Below, piece by piece: positions 48,613-63,600 of a stretch of DNA of 64,000 nucleotides. The notes below the pieces were generated by a model. That model had not been told where the DNA came from. It did no database searches and saw nothing but the letters and a program-made list of their open reading frames with translations. Made by a program: the position numbers and the translations under genes. Position 1 is the stretch's first letter. Each line of letters opens with the position of its first letter. Source of the stretch: Anisakis pegreffii (taxonomy: Eukaryota; Nematoda; Chromadorea; Rhabditida; Anisakidae). Location: assembly GCA_035041965.1 (NCBI GenBank), contig JAPYMA010000571.1, positions 62,001 through 126,000 of the forward strand. Reading direction: 5' to 3'.

Positions 48613-51600
48613 ATGAATAAAAGAAGAGTTTCTGTTGTGAATTATAAACGAAACTTCACTCGAACAGTGAAAGTGCTGCCGATTAAGCGTTCTTCATTCA
48701 ATAATACTGCGAACAGCAGAAAAGAGCTGTCAAAAAATGTTCAGATTAAAGTTCCTCTACAAGTCGACGAGCCAACTGAAAAGGATTCAACCGAAAAGGT
48801 ACGTTGAATCCAACATCGCTTGCTTATTATCTGTCGTTGATCTACTTGATGGAAGCTTCCGTATATGGGAACCGTGACAAGATGTGTGCAATTCATGAAT
48901 CAAACCAGTTGTGATGTTATAGAGGCTGTATACAATCTGAATAAACAATTGCTCTGTGAATCGTAACATTGCCAGCCAAATAAAATATCTTACATTCGAG
49001 ATCAAATTGACATTCGTAATCTTCTTATAGCCCAATAGCTATGTTCTTTCAGAAATATTTAATTCAACAATTCGGAAACGTCAGCAACCCTCAGGCTCTC
49101 ACTTTTCAAAAAAAGATATTCAGAAGCTTGTCAATTTTGGCTACTAATTCAGGTTGATCCAAAGGTTCTGACTACATTTGAACGCGTTTTCAAAGGGCAT
49201 TTTGTTGATATACCTTCACCATTATCCAAATTAGTGAGAGTGTTCACAAGTTCAACGTTTACGGATACGACCGTTGAGCGAAATGCCCTCATGGAGAGCG
49301 TTTATCCAGAGTTGAAGGAGTTTTGTCGAGAGACTCACGGTCTCGATTTTCAGGTGAGTTTTGTGCCAATCATTTTTGTTTCGATCGTTACTCTTACGAA
49401 ACAAGTTAACCAACATGAATACATTGAGGTGGTTGACATGCGTTGGGGTGTTCGTGATGAAGCAACTGATGATCACATGACAACTAAATTGTGCATGACC
49501 GAAATCGCTAATTGTCAACGACTTTCTGTGGGACCGAATTTCGTGGTGAATTTTTGCTGCAATGTGAATAAGCGTGCTTCAAAAAACCCTAAAATCGACT
49601 AATCAAGCAAATTCTCTACGAAGTATTTATTCTATGATACGTTACTTTCATGAGATCATCATGCATCTTGTTGACTGAACTTTTCGGCGGTCTTTAAAGG
49701 TTTCCAAGAGCTCAAACCACTTATTTGAGAGATATCTCGAGAAAAGTTTGTATTTGGATCGTATTTGATGAGGATTATGTGTTCGAATGTACTAAATATT
49801 ATAGGTGTTTTTGTGTCAAAAATACGGCTATCGACCTCTACCGTCGGAAATTTTGTGCACCGAATTGAATATGCTGAAATGTTTGCTGCGTGAAGAACAC
49901 GAGGATACTTCACTGCTTGATACGTGGTATAATATCCGAGTTGATCGGTCACTTATTTCATTAGCAATTCAGTCTCTTTCATCTTTTCGATTTACATTTC
50001 ATCACATAGCAGTCAGCAATAAGAACTGGTGAAGCCTGTTCTGGGTGTATTTCACATTCTTAAATGGCGATATGGCCACACTCTTAACTTACTGCGGACA
50101 ACTTTTGCAAACAAAATTATCGCATCAGATTTAGTTTTTGCAAACTTAATGTATGATACTCACAGTCAGTATCCGTTGAGGTGAGGTCATTATTGTGGAG
50201 GTGGAATTGAATTCAAATCACTTGCAAGACGACATGAATTTTCCGATTATGCAGCATGCGGAAGGGTAAAAAACCAGATTCCAGGTATATCGAAGATGCG
50301 AATGCTGTACCGCCATTATGCATTCTACAACCAATCAGTTCAATCATTGTCAACTTTAATAATAAGGTAACAGCCTGTTGATTACCACTGGAAAGAGAGG
50401 ATTTTGCAGAGATCTGTTAGGATTAAAGTTACTACATGCAAACCAAGGAATCATATTAGCATCATTTAAGCAGTGATGATGAAGTAAGCGACTTATTGGT
50501 ATTTTACAGCGCATTCCAAAACTGCAAAAGCAAGCCGCTTCAATGTGGTGGGATACAGAAGCACGTATGCAGAAGAGTTTAAGGAAGGCAGCAAAAATGT
50601 GCTACGACAGAGGACAGTTGTCACATGAGCAAATGCACAATTATTTCATGTCAGGTCTGCAATCACTTTCGAATCCTCATACCAAATACCCAAAAAATTC
50701 GTCCTCATTGGCCAGTCCCAATCCTCATTCAATCACCGTCAAACGTTCACATACTCGCTGTCCACAAAAAACTAATTCAGTCTGAAGTGCTTGTTCTTGT
50801 TCACTAGAGTAATGATCTCACAATGGCTAGTGTTATCAGTTGCTATTTGAACAAAAATAAGGCATGATTATCGCTCAGTTAAAGGTCATATCTAATGATC
50901 TTTAACTGATCATTAAAGATCATTCACTTAATTGATCATTACAGTTAAAGATCATTCACAAGTAGGTCTTTAATTCGGCTTTTTTCACTGTCAAACTTTC
51001 GAACGTGTCATTGCTGCCGGTTCTCACCTTTCTTGAGAATGAGTTCAAATTTTCATCACCTTTCTTTTGTGAGCACAACACTTATCGTTAGATAATGAAC
51101 CAAATGAATACAGTTGACGATTACCCAATTATTTGAATCACTGAATTCAAGATGCATTGTTCAGTTACCGAACGAGAGGTGATCCATGGCATCCTGAAAG
51201 GCAGAAACCCAAACGAGCACTGCCTATGCTACGTTCGTCATATCAACAATATCGCTATTTCACAAGCAAAAACCGCATCAAAATTCGTCGACATCATCAA
51301 CGATGAGGTGTTTACAACTCTTTGGATTGCCTTTTTCACCTATAAAACCAGAATTGCCTTCTAGGCGAGACCAACTTCTGTTCTGAAAGCTTGGACACTA
51401 TTGACGCCGTAATATTTGCGTTGTATAAAAACCATTCACTACGCCCCACAATTCCGTGAAAATAAATGAAAAATGCTTGAGTGAGGGATTATATCCGACA
51501 ACATATGCATTTTTTAGATAGGTGAGATATGAGATGGACCTATCGCTCGATAGATATACGCATTGATTAGAAAGATCTATCAAAATAGCACAAAAATGTG

Positions 51601-54600
51601 AGCAGCCTTCTGGACAAACTCAAGTTTCCATATGGCTTGAAGATGAGAACTTGCCAAACATTTTTTCTCAGATTTGTTCTGAAGCTCAGCATTTGCTATC
51701 GAATCTACGCGATGAACGCGTACCGAGTAGACTTGATGTGGCCAACATTCGACGAACAACAATCGAATGGTGTGATAATGGAGGTGTTGATAATGTGTTT
51801 CATGCTGAGTATATCAAAGCTTTTTGCAAGGATTTTTACGATAGTATCACGAAAATGGTTCGTATGCAACTGTTTTTCAAATATCCAGTAATATTTCAAA
51901 TTCTTTAATCCATTCACAGGTAGGTTTTAGTTGATCGAACAAACTAATCAAATGCATCGTATCGATACTCTGCCGGAATAAACAAACCGTACCAGAGTTT
52001 AGGCGTTCAAGTATACTTGTTTAAATGGGATTCGAGAAACTTCCTCGTTACAATCCACTCCCTCGAAAGTAATTCATCGAACTGATTGTTTTGATTTAGG
52101 TGCGCTTCTGTGATCTGTAATGAATTTCAGGTTAATAAAGCGGTCAAAAAGCACGAAAAATATCGTGAGAGTCTGTTCAGTGAGGTGTTACAACATATTT
52201 CCAACGCATTGGCAGTGAGTGCGATGTTCTTTGGAAGGGACAACGAATTGCGAGTTGCTGAGAATTATGTTCGATCAACGTCCAATGTTCCAATCGTTTA
52301 TTATGTCAGTGCCATTTCATGAACTTTCCCTGCAAATCAACCTAAATCCGAGCTCAGAATCTCTTCTGTTGCTTCTGAACAAATTTTCGTTCATAACCAA
52401 TCGTAAAATGATTACGACTAAAAAGAAGTCATTGAAACAAGGCCACTCGAAAAGAAAGTTTCCATGAAACGCTGCTCGTTGACGCGAAACAGATTTAAAG
52501 GGTGAAAATGGCTGTGGTAAAACCTCAACGCTTGCGAAGATCGCACGAGAGATCAGACATTGGTATAGTGATGAAGTGGAGCCAGTAATAGTGCTTAGAT
52601 TTCTTGGTACTTCACCGGACAGTTCAAGCATTACACCATTACTAACGAGCGTTTGTGATCAGGTCTGTTTCTATACATAGATTGAAAAGAAGCCCAATTT
52701 TCTCAGATTCATGAATGCCACTCCGAGTGAATTGTGCCCTTTTTTCGAGACGGAGATGAAAGTTGTTCACAATTTATGTGTCGTACGTTGGAAGTGAGTA
52801 AGATACTTGTTCGGTGGGTACGGAGCATAGAGCGCAAATTTTGTCACTGAATTGTTGAAATGGAGTTGGGTGTAGCGAATATTGTGTCAATGAAAGCATT
52901 CAATTGTATTTCATATCGCATGCAATTTCGATGAAGAACTACGCGGAACGAGTCCTACGGAGCTCTCGAAGCTATTCATGCACTTCAAAAAAATGACTGC
53001 ATTAGCTAATGCACAAAGACCATTGGTATGAGATCTTATTTGTTCAATCAGCAATTACAATTACAAGTTAATGCCTCTCTGTTATCACATTCTTCCTTCG
53101 TTGACAATCTTTTACGATATCATGCAAGAAGGGAATCATCCGGCTTCATGAATATCGACCTTCGATTATTGATCTGGTGAGTACAAAGGTGTTGGGCCAC
53201 TCTCCCACCCTGCTCAGGGATTTCTAGGAAGAGGGATGCGATGTGTTTTGGTAGGGATCACTATTCCTATATCATTTGGAAAGCGTTTATTTCTCAGCAT
53301 TACCGAATGACCAAATAACGTCATTCATATTCATACCTTAAGTGCTTAGATGTTTCTTTTCTATAGTCCGCAATTTCTTTAGAATTTTACTCAGATCTCT
53401 GGTTTGTTTGCAAGTACCTCATATGTGTGGCATCTGCTGTTTCAGAAATATTTATTCGGATGTTTGATAGACACTATTTTAGGTGATCATTTTCGATAGT
53501 TTGGATTTACTGTCGAATCTGGATGGTGCTCATGAACTTCTGTGGTTTCCACCAACTTTACCCCCTCATGTTAAGGTGAAGCTGGTCAAAGTTTGTTGCT
53601 TCAGTCTCGAATATGGGTTACTCCAAACTGAAGAGTTTTTTTCCAGTTTTTCGTCTCAATAACTCCTGGTGCGAGTCGAATCGGAACCGTCATAAAACGA
53701 TTCGTTGAAAGTGATGAGCAATACATTCTGGTACCATCGCTTGGAATGGTTCATTTTCTTATTCACTCATCTGGAATTATACCGTCAAACTTTTGATTAG
53801 AATTGGCTATAGAAAAGATAAAAGTTTATGATTTCCTTCAATATAAGCAATCCTTGTCTTTTTCCTAATGCCTTTCCACGAGAATGTTGAAGTCTGGTTC
53901 CATGGAATAAAGTCATTGATTCAGAGAATTAGAAAGAAGTTTCATTCCTTCATTCATTATGAGTTCTGACTCCTATTCAAATGATACTGGATTGAGTGAC
54001 CAAAGAGCATTATATAGTGGCGGTGAATTGCTGACATCTATTTTCAATATTCCATAATCTCAAACTGTTTGTGTTTTCTGATAACAATTAACGAGCGATG
54101 TGCAACAATAATTGTGAAATAGGAATATGCCATTAAAAAGCAAGTGAACACATTCCAGAGTCTAGCACTAGAAGTGGTAGCCGAATGGCTGAAATCAGCC
54201 GGTCGAACGCTAACGGATCGTCAATGGAAACTCGTAACGGAAGCACTTGCCGAATGCACCCTGCCGCTCTTCGTCAAACTGATTCACATCACTGTTGCAA
54301 GGCATCGCTGCATTTCCAATTCTTTTCTTCAGCCATATCATTGCAATATTCACTTTTGTTTTAAAGTTTTCAGGTGGAAATCATATTCACGACCACATGA
54401 AACGCTGTTGTTCCATTCATTACAAGAGGGTATTCATGCTCTACTCGATAGAACAGAGGGTCAACATGGTTAATATATATGTTGTTGCAAATTATTTTCG
54501 TCTCAAGCTCGATCAAACGCAATCACCTATCTTTAATTGTACCTAATAAACAGCATACTATCAATAAGGACAGCATACTAACTGTACCTAGTTCACAGTA

Positions 54601-57600
54601 TACTGAGGACAGCATACTGATTGTACCTAGTTCACGGCATACTAATTTTTGTTGCAACTAAGAAATCATTCAAACAAGTCGAATTTAAAAGCCATTTCCC
54701 GTTCATATAGAATTTTCAAAAAGATAGCTAAAGTTTCATCTACAGCTAACTTGACATGCAGAGATCACCCTCCACTCTTTAGTTAATTTCGTTTTATCGA
54801 TAAGTTATGATATTTAAACTTGACAATATCAGTTATTTCAAACGTCTGAGGTCTTGACTTTTTACTACATTGGTGATATTAGTCGGCTGGTAGACCGACA
54901 CATTATTTGCACTTCTATGAGAGTTCGTTGGCCAGATATTGACCCGATAACCCTCAAGAACTGTTTCAAAGCGGTTTTGCCGGATGACCGGCTTATTTCA
55001 GCTTAAATTGACATGCATTGCTCACCTTCCACTCTTCGACATCTGTTTTTGCTGCTACATGTTCCAAATTGATCTCACAGATCTAGAGACCACAGAAGGG
55101 TTAAAATTTGCCCCCTACGACTCATGTACTACTCAAATACCTTCTTAAGGAAGTCTTCTTGTGTCGCATGCACTCTCCTATATCACGGCTGCTCGATCGG
55201 GTTTGAGTGATTCAGAAGTGGAGGATTTGGTGAGTTCTTAAAGTGATACATTCTGATACATGTTAGAAATTTTGTATGACAAAATCTCTAACAATTTGCA
55301 TTTAGTAGTAATGAAACTGTTTCACTTAGCTATTCATCCATTAAATCTTTCATTTATGCACTCTTATTCAACGTATTGAAACTGAATTCTGTAATCGTAG
55401 TGATACCTTCACTTAATTGAGAGTATTTTTTCCATTGTTGATCAACAGAGAAGCTCGTACAGTAGACAGCTTCAGATGTGGAAGAACTTCACACTTGTTT
55501 TTTCTTAATGTTTACCTGGATTACCTGGATTGGCCAGGCTATCAAACGTTTGTAACGTTGCTGGCCACAAACCTGGCGTTTTCGTGCGCATTGTTTTAGC
55601 CTCAATTTACGCCACCCCGCTGGCTAGGCGAGCAGGCCATTTACTTTGTGTACTCACGGAAAATAACTGTGGAAAACAGCTTTTGAAGATTGGTAGCATA
55701 GAACTTGCGATAGGATGAAATCGTGCTCTGTTATTTAATTGGAATCCTTCCTCTTAACATATGACTGCAAATCAGCAAACATTCTTCACCAGATATTAAA
55801 TCTCTGTATTTCAGATATCTTTGGACGACCAAGTACTTGATGATATCTACCAATATCACTTGCCACCCATACGAAGGATTCCGCCTCTCTTATGGAGTCG
55901 TATTCGGGCCGATTTGCCGGGATACTTGAGTGAGCGGGCTGCTGATGGTGTTATTGTCTTGAACTGGTAAGAGAGACAAGAACTGATGAGGATAGTAACA
56001 AATTAAGGGTCAATTAATGAATTAAACTGTGATACAAGTTTCAATCATTGTGCTTCAGTGATACACCTAAACGCGAGCAACTGAAACAGTGTAGTATTAT
56101 GATGAGAAGTTTATCTGTTTCCGAATCGTGAAAGAGACTAAACTCATCGATTATTGAATTTGCGATAGAATTAAGTTTTTTCGATCTATTGATAAAACTG
56201 GATATTTATTGAAACTAGTGGAATCAATAGCAAGCGATTGTTTATGGTGTGATAGCGATTTAAACAACGATGGAGTTGCAAGCTTCCAGGTACCACGAGC
56301 AGTTTCGTACGGCCGCAACGGAGCGGTATTTTGGAGATGTAAATCATTTGAAACGTACACATTCGGCGCTGGCTGATTATTTCCTTGGTATATGGGGCGG
56401 TATTGCAAAACCTTTCCAGTATACAGAAATGCAAAAACAAAGGTACAGATTAGGTGGTGGAATGTTTTTGTAAGAAAAAGATCAAATCTAAATTCTTCGA
56501 GACAATATCTTTTGACCTACTGTAGTTCGGAAGAATTTTCTCTGTTCACATCATAATTTTGTCAAAATTTCTCTCATTTTCTTTTTGAAGGTTTGGTATT
56601 GTTGACAATGAAGGACTTGCGGACCGAAAGGTTCCTAAACAACCGAACATCTTTCATTCGAAGGGCGGTAAACAGGTGAAAAACCCAAGCGATGATTTAA
56701 ATGAATTCAATTAAGATCACTTCACTTTAGAAACTTGGACTCTTTCAATGAAAATACAAAATGATAGTTAGACTGGCATGTCATCTGAATCAATGAAGAT
56801 TGTTTGTCGATTCATTTGTCATTGATCATCTTGCTGATGTCGGGATAGTGTTGAATGCATGATCTGCTACATGAATTTGAAATTCGTATGGTAGACGACA
56901 AGGAATTTGCTCTGATAATAAAATAGCGCTAATAGGTGTCTTCATTCGATCTGAAGTGAAAACGATGAATCGAGGAACGATTTTCAAGTGAAAATAGCTT
57001 TTTAGTGAACATTGAATCGCACATTTACTTTGTCAAACCGTGCGGATACGATATATAATCTAAGTGCAAATGGCGGCTTTTCATCTGAATATGCAGCCAC
57101 CAATGAAGAGTATCAGTTATTTGGAATTCAGTTTCCTTTAATATCTATTCATAAAACATCTGATAGTGTTAATCCGATTTCGATTCGACTTCAGATTCGT
57201 TACAATATGAGAAGATTGAACGAACTGCCTTATCATTTATTGAAAGCGAGACGCCTAAACGAATTGCTTTCATTGTGTTTATTCAACTATGAATTCCTCT
57301 ATGCAAAGGTTCCAAATGTTTGATCGATTTCAAATCAGTCAAATTTCCTTCTGAAAACAAAATTCACGGAAAAAAAGAGGCGAAGGATGGGAAGTTTAAT
57401 TTTAGGTTTCAAGTTTTCCTCTACAAGCTGTGATCGGTGATTTTGAAAGTGCAATTGTAGCCATTGATGATGCGGACACGAAACGTCAACTCAGCCTCGT
57501 GGCTGATGCTTTCCGACTTTCGGCCAGCATTCTGAGGTTAATGCAGTACATTCGTTGTTCCAATTAGTGTTGTCTCTATTCCAGTTAAACTGTTCTATTC

Positions 57601-60600
57601 CTGTTCTGTTCCATGGTATAGAATAAAACAATTTGCAAATGAGAAAGGAACAGTTCAGAACAGAATAGAGCCGTTTTTGAGCCCAAACGAACAGAATAGA
57701 GCAGTTTTCAAGAAAGTGGTATAGAGGCATCACTAGTTCCAATAAGAACAAAACCATCAGCATTGTACAAAGCCTTAACTGCTACTGTCAGATTTTGATC
57801 AGTTCAACTTCCAAGACATTTTTTCATTCTCTCAGCTTTTAACTCTGAATGCTGATAATACAAGTTGAATTAGTTTTTGGGCTGAATAAATAAAAGTTTC
57901 GCTGCAGTCGACATCCGTGTATGTTGGCATTCGAATTGCTCGGTCGTTTGCTCCCACTGGCTGCAGATAACACTAGCCTCAGCTCTTTACTCGTCAAATG
58001 TGACATTCAAGGACCACAAACCAGCTGTTTCCTGCCTGCACATCATGCGTTTCATTCACCTGGAGGACCTCTTAAATACTCATTGGAGGTCACTCGCGTA
58101 TAATTTCTTGCTTGAACTTAATTCTTTTTCCATCTTGAATCGCTACAAATAAGTTGGTCAGCTAATTCATCCAGTACAGTTCCATATTAAAACTGAACCA
58201 GGAAAACTGAAATTGCAACCTTCAAGGAGCATCAATTCGCCGTTTTCGGTATGGAGTTGACGTCCGACCAAAAGATGCTAGTCACGATATCGAATATATT
58301 CATCATTTGGGATATCACAACTGGGGATATCGCTCGAGTTGTAAATCCGAATATTGAGGGGATATTTTTCGGCTTAGCAATTACCAAAGATGACAGATAC
58401 GCGGCCGCATATAGCAATAATAATCAGGTGGATTTTGAATTTGCTTGTTATTTGAGACTGATTTGCTTGTTCCATGTATTTTGACAAGTACAAATGCCTC
58501 TGGAAAACACTACCGAAAACTAATCAATAGATCATAATGAAACCAAAACAAATCAACTATTCATATTTCTGCGCTACATCATTCGAATCCTTACTGAAGA
58601 ATTTAATAAAAAAGATGACCAATTGTTGTGTTCCAGGTCATCTTATTGTCCTTAATAACAGGTGAATTCATCGACATTACACATCAATCACTATCACGTC
58701 AAATGGAAATTGATAATATTTATTTCACATCGGCTAATCACCTATTGATTTGGACAAAGTCAAAGTATTACTTGTACGATTTTCAAGGTAAACTCATCGC
58801 TGAAGGTGAAGAGAAATGTGCCGAAAAGGTGAACGTTTTATCGTTGCGATACTGCACTTCCTCTTAATCCGAAACCTGCACTCAATATTCAGTTAAGTCA
58901 CATTCTTCAAGAAGAAGCTCAAATATTTGCTTGATTTTTAGTGTCTTGTCTATGTGTTCTATAAGTCCGAGTATCATATTCGTTTCGTCACATGGTCAGG
59001 CGCAAGAGACGATTGGTCTCTCGTGCTGAGCGGAAGACAAGAGGATTATACGGCGCCAGATGGTTACTACACACTGCAACAGTTCACATTCTGTGCATCG
59101 CTGGCTTTCGAGGATGACGCGTTCATGTCTGGGTATTTATGTACTGAATGCGATACAAACTCGAGTAAGATCGCCATCTTAGCACTTGATACGATCGCTA
59201 TTGTACAGAAGATTTAACGTTAGGATCTAGCCGTCAGACGTATAAGTAATTACTGTATACGATATTACAATGAATTTGATCTATTGATATTATCACAAGT
59301 ATTATTATATTACAATATTGACAAGTAATATTAAATCATCTAGCCCTCAGACGTAACATTGTATAAGTAATTACTTTATACAATCAGTGAATTTTACTAT
59401 TAAATTTTTATTAGGTGATACATCGAATTTTCAATCGCATTATTCTTTATTTGCGCAAACTGATACTTGCCTGATGCTGTTACGGTTGTTTTGAATGAAG
59501 GCGACACCAGAAGCTACTCAATTGTTGCGTTCGATATTCGAGATGAGCAAGTGGTATTGGGTGAAAAAATTGCCGATTGTATCGACGAACGAGCAAACGC
59601 AATATTTATATGGAAACGATCGGGTGCTCAACCCAAATGCTGGCTCGTAGCTGTTTTTGTCGAGGCAAGATATTATTCACTTTTGATATCGAATCGATTC
59701 GTCTGTCAAGTGTTAGCAAGCAAACCGCATGAAGCAACCAGAAATTATCAAACATTTTTGCAATATCTCTCGTCAGTCTCGTTCCCCTGCGAATTCTCAA
59801 CACTCCAATGAAGAAGTTACAGTCTGTATTATTGTACAATACATGAGGTTTGATTTTTACAAGAATTTTTTTCCAGGGTTTTCTCCTGTTCGAAACAAAA
59901 CTCGCTCGCAAACCTGTGAATCTTCGCTTGCCAACAGGAGTTCGGAACATCCCAATTCGTCCAATGCACACAACAACAGCCATTACGCTGGCTTCGGAAG
60001 ATAGAACTTTTGTGGCTGGAGTACGAAAATATCTCTATTTATGGGATATGAAAACCGAGCAGGTGAATGGGTTACATCGCCATATTTTTTGATCGAACTT
60101 ACCGAACTGTTTTGTTGTCCTATAAATGGATTTAATCACGGGAACTCGGATCAACTAACCGAATGAGCTTTTGTTTTTTTGTAGTTATTACGCTCTGTCG
60201 ATGCTCACTTCGGCCGTACGCTGAATCTGTGTGCTCTAACAATCAACGGACAAAATGTTCTGTTATCTTCATCTCTCGATCATAGCATTAAAGTAGGGTA
60301 TTCATGAGTTTTTTAAATCCACTTTCGAAAGAATGTCAGTCCAGTTCTTTTAAAATCCGAATTTTCAAAGCTTCTTCCCAGTGAATCGCGTCAGTTTATA
60401 AAGTCACATGCGCATGTTAGAATTTTCTTTTTCGAACGGTTGAATTCCGAGAAATTTGTTTCATTATTGAATGGTCTGAAAATCTTTTAACAACTATCCA
60501 ACGGTAATGAAAGCAAACCGAAACTGATCAGAAGTAGTTGCGCTTATTGTTAGATGTGGAACATGGAAAATATTTTCGAGAAATCATTTTCCGTGTCAAT

Positions 60601-63600
60601 GATGGATCAACCGATCGAAGCGATTCACATCGCTCGCAATGCTCCGTCGATGGCTGTTGTACAAACCAGAAAAAATTTGGGCCTCTGGAATGTGAGGTGA
60701 AAAAACTTCAAATGAATTTTTGTAGTCTCAAGCAGAAAATACTGTTACGATTAACAATTTGCACAGTTCTATCTTCACGAGGAAACTACTTGATCGTTTG
60801 GGATTGAGAAAATAATTTCAACGAGAAGAAGCAATCCTCATTCAGATCACACAAATATATCGCAACATTAGTGGCCAACGAGCATGGCGCAGTGGTAACA
60901 CACTGTATAATCTCAGCAGATGCCCAGCAAATCGTATGCGTCGAATCAGAAGCGTTGTTTGTTTGGGATCTGCGTACACAGTCTGTAGTGCAGCGTATGA
61001 AGGCAGCACATGTGCAACAGATTCTCTACTTGAATCGCGAAAGAATGATCGGTAACGTTGATTCAGTTTTGCTCTCTTATCATCTTATCGCCAACCAACA
61101 TTCAATCATCCAAAACGTTACTGTTTCGTGATCGAACTCAGCCTCTGTTATTTCGGTATATGACACGATGCGACTGGCCAATCGAACTCGTGCTTGTTTA
61201 TCGATATTTTATCATTTCCTTCCATCGGTGGAGTATCCTAATGAACTGAAAATCTTAAACTGTTTCGGATGTCATCTCATCGTCTTAATGATCACCCAAA
61301 TAGGTGTAAATGTAATGCAGTTTCGTTGAGGTGTCTTATTTCGTCAAGTGGACACGCCTGAGCAGAAGGTGGCTCGTTTCACAGTTTATTCAATTGATGA
61401 TCTCAGTATCTACTATTCGCATGAGTTCCAGTGCCGAATGTTCATTGATATTGTCGTTCAACGAGTACGCATTATTTCCATCTTACATTTTCGTCAGCAA
61501 TATGATGCAATCCTACATTTAAGGAATACATTTGATCTCCTGTTTATAGAAATCATTCTTGATGCTTTTAGTAAACGATAATCTTTTCTATTTGTCAGCC
61601 CGGAATAAAAAATACATCTAGCATCCGAAAAGCCTTCTGATTCTACCAAAAATCGATGATTGCTTTCAGGATGGTGTTACAACTGTGCTTGTCGTTTTAT
61701 TCCACGGTCATGATCGCTTAGTGGTGGTAAATCTTGAAGAGAAACGAGTCATGCACAAATTCAGGTGCAAATTCAATTGAATCACGTCCTCGTCGTTGCT
61801 ATTTGAAAGATTCTGAGAAATGTTTTGAATGGAATTGATTGACATAATTTGCCTTGGTTTCTTCGAAAAAATAGCAATCCACCAGAATGAAGAAGCAAGC
61901 AAGATTCGTTAAAATGTATTCATCGCTTGTATACTTAAGACCTCGTTCAAGACAACAGAAGGACGTGATCGTTCGTCAGTTGGTTGCAATGCCAAATAGC
62001 AGTTCAAGAGTGATCGTTATGGAGAGCGCTTCAAAAGGTGCAATTTGGGACATTAAACTTGTTAAACTCATCCGTATTCTGCCAACATTTAACGGCGTAG
62101 TGACCAGCGATGGCAAACTTGGTCTTCATGCTCCGAATCGTGGCGGACTTTTCGTGAGTTTAGATCTTCGATAAACGAAAATTGCATCGTACTCGAAAAT
62201 ATGCAGTTGAAAGTGCACATTTCAGATAATCGATATGAGAACCGGTAGCATAATGAGAACGTTAATTGGTAACGTTGTGGAAGGTGTAAACGATGTCAAA
62301 GCGGAGTTCACGCCAACCGGACAGCATGTGCTCTATTATCACAGCGGTCATCGAACGCTGAGAGCATTTCGTGTCAGCGATGGCAGCTTGGTCGGTACAT
62401 TCCGACCACATGCACGTATCACGAGTTGGGCGTGCGATCTGAGAGGATATTCACTTGTGATCGGTTTGTTGAGCACATTAAATTGAGATAGATTATGCTA
62501 TGAGAAGTCAGCAGCCAGTCTTTCGGCGTTTATTTTGTAATAACACTAAATTATGTATCGAAACACAAAGCATTCATATGATACAAAACACAAAAAAGGA
62601 GAAGATCCTCCAAGTAAGATATACAAAAGTTATATTTCATCATCCGAATCGATAGTACATGATATCCGTGTACATCATGTACATATACAGCTAAAGTACA
62701 GATTTGAAGGTTGATTTCACATATCACTTTGGTGTCCCTTACGAATCGTCTCTTTCGCGCTCTGTCGCGACAGAGTCAGTCCATTGTTCAATGAGTGATT
62801 TTAAAAAGTCATCACTAATTGACGATGAATAAAGAAATTCGTTTCCAGCAAATTCAACCGTGATATCTCGTTTCAGCTGAAACACACTTTAATTGAGTAC
62901 AAAATAGCAATTAGGCTGTGCCTGGCTGGGCTTAAATTAAAGTTGACGTTTGGGTTTGGGCTTAACTTGAGTGCTTAGCTCTACTGAAACGTGCTTCAGT
63001 TGAAGTACAATATCGTCAGTTTGATGAACTCTGAACCAATTTCATCTTATGATCACTTCCTTAAGTACATAAATAATTCCCAAGTTAACGAGAGGAAATT
63101 ATAAATTCCATTCCTCATCCAAAAACCTGGTGCATTATTGAGTAACTGATTGTGTATTCTAATTAACATTTTCTTGGTCTCATCTGAACCATACTAACAA
63201 TGAGAATTCGTTAAATGTGGATGAAATGTTCGTGAGTTAGGCTGAAAAGATTTTCTGATCTTAAAAAATCATTTGCTCTTTTCAGGCGGTCAAGACGGCT
63301 CTCTACTCACGACGATTTTATTTGATGAAAAAACTGAAAAACGTGATATGCTCCAAGTTGTGGCACAGTTACCGAGTAGACGATATCTGGCCGATTATTT
63401 GAAAATTCCGGTGAATGATTGAACTTATAGTTGCTCATTCAAAGCGAGCGTTTTGATCCACATGGAAATTCATGAAGTCTCAGCGCATAAAATGTAATAA
63501 TCCAAAGAGGGATCGCTGAAAGCTCTTATCGAGAAAGCTCAAAGTTATCATTTATCCCTAACATCTGAATATCTCGCAGAAAATCTTTTTGAATGGCTTA

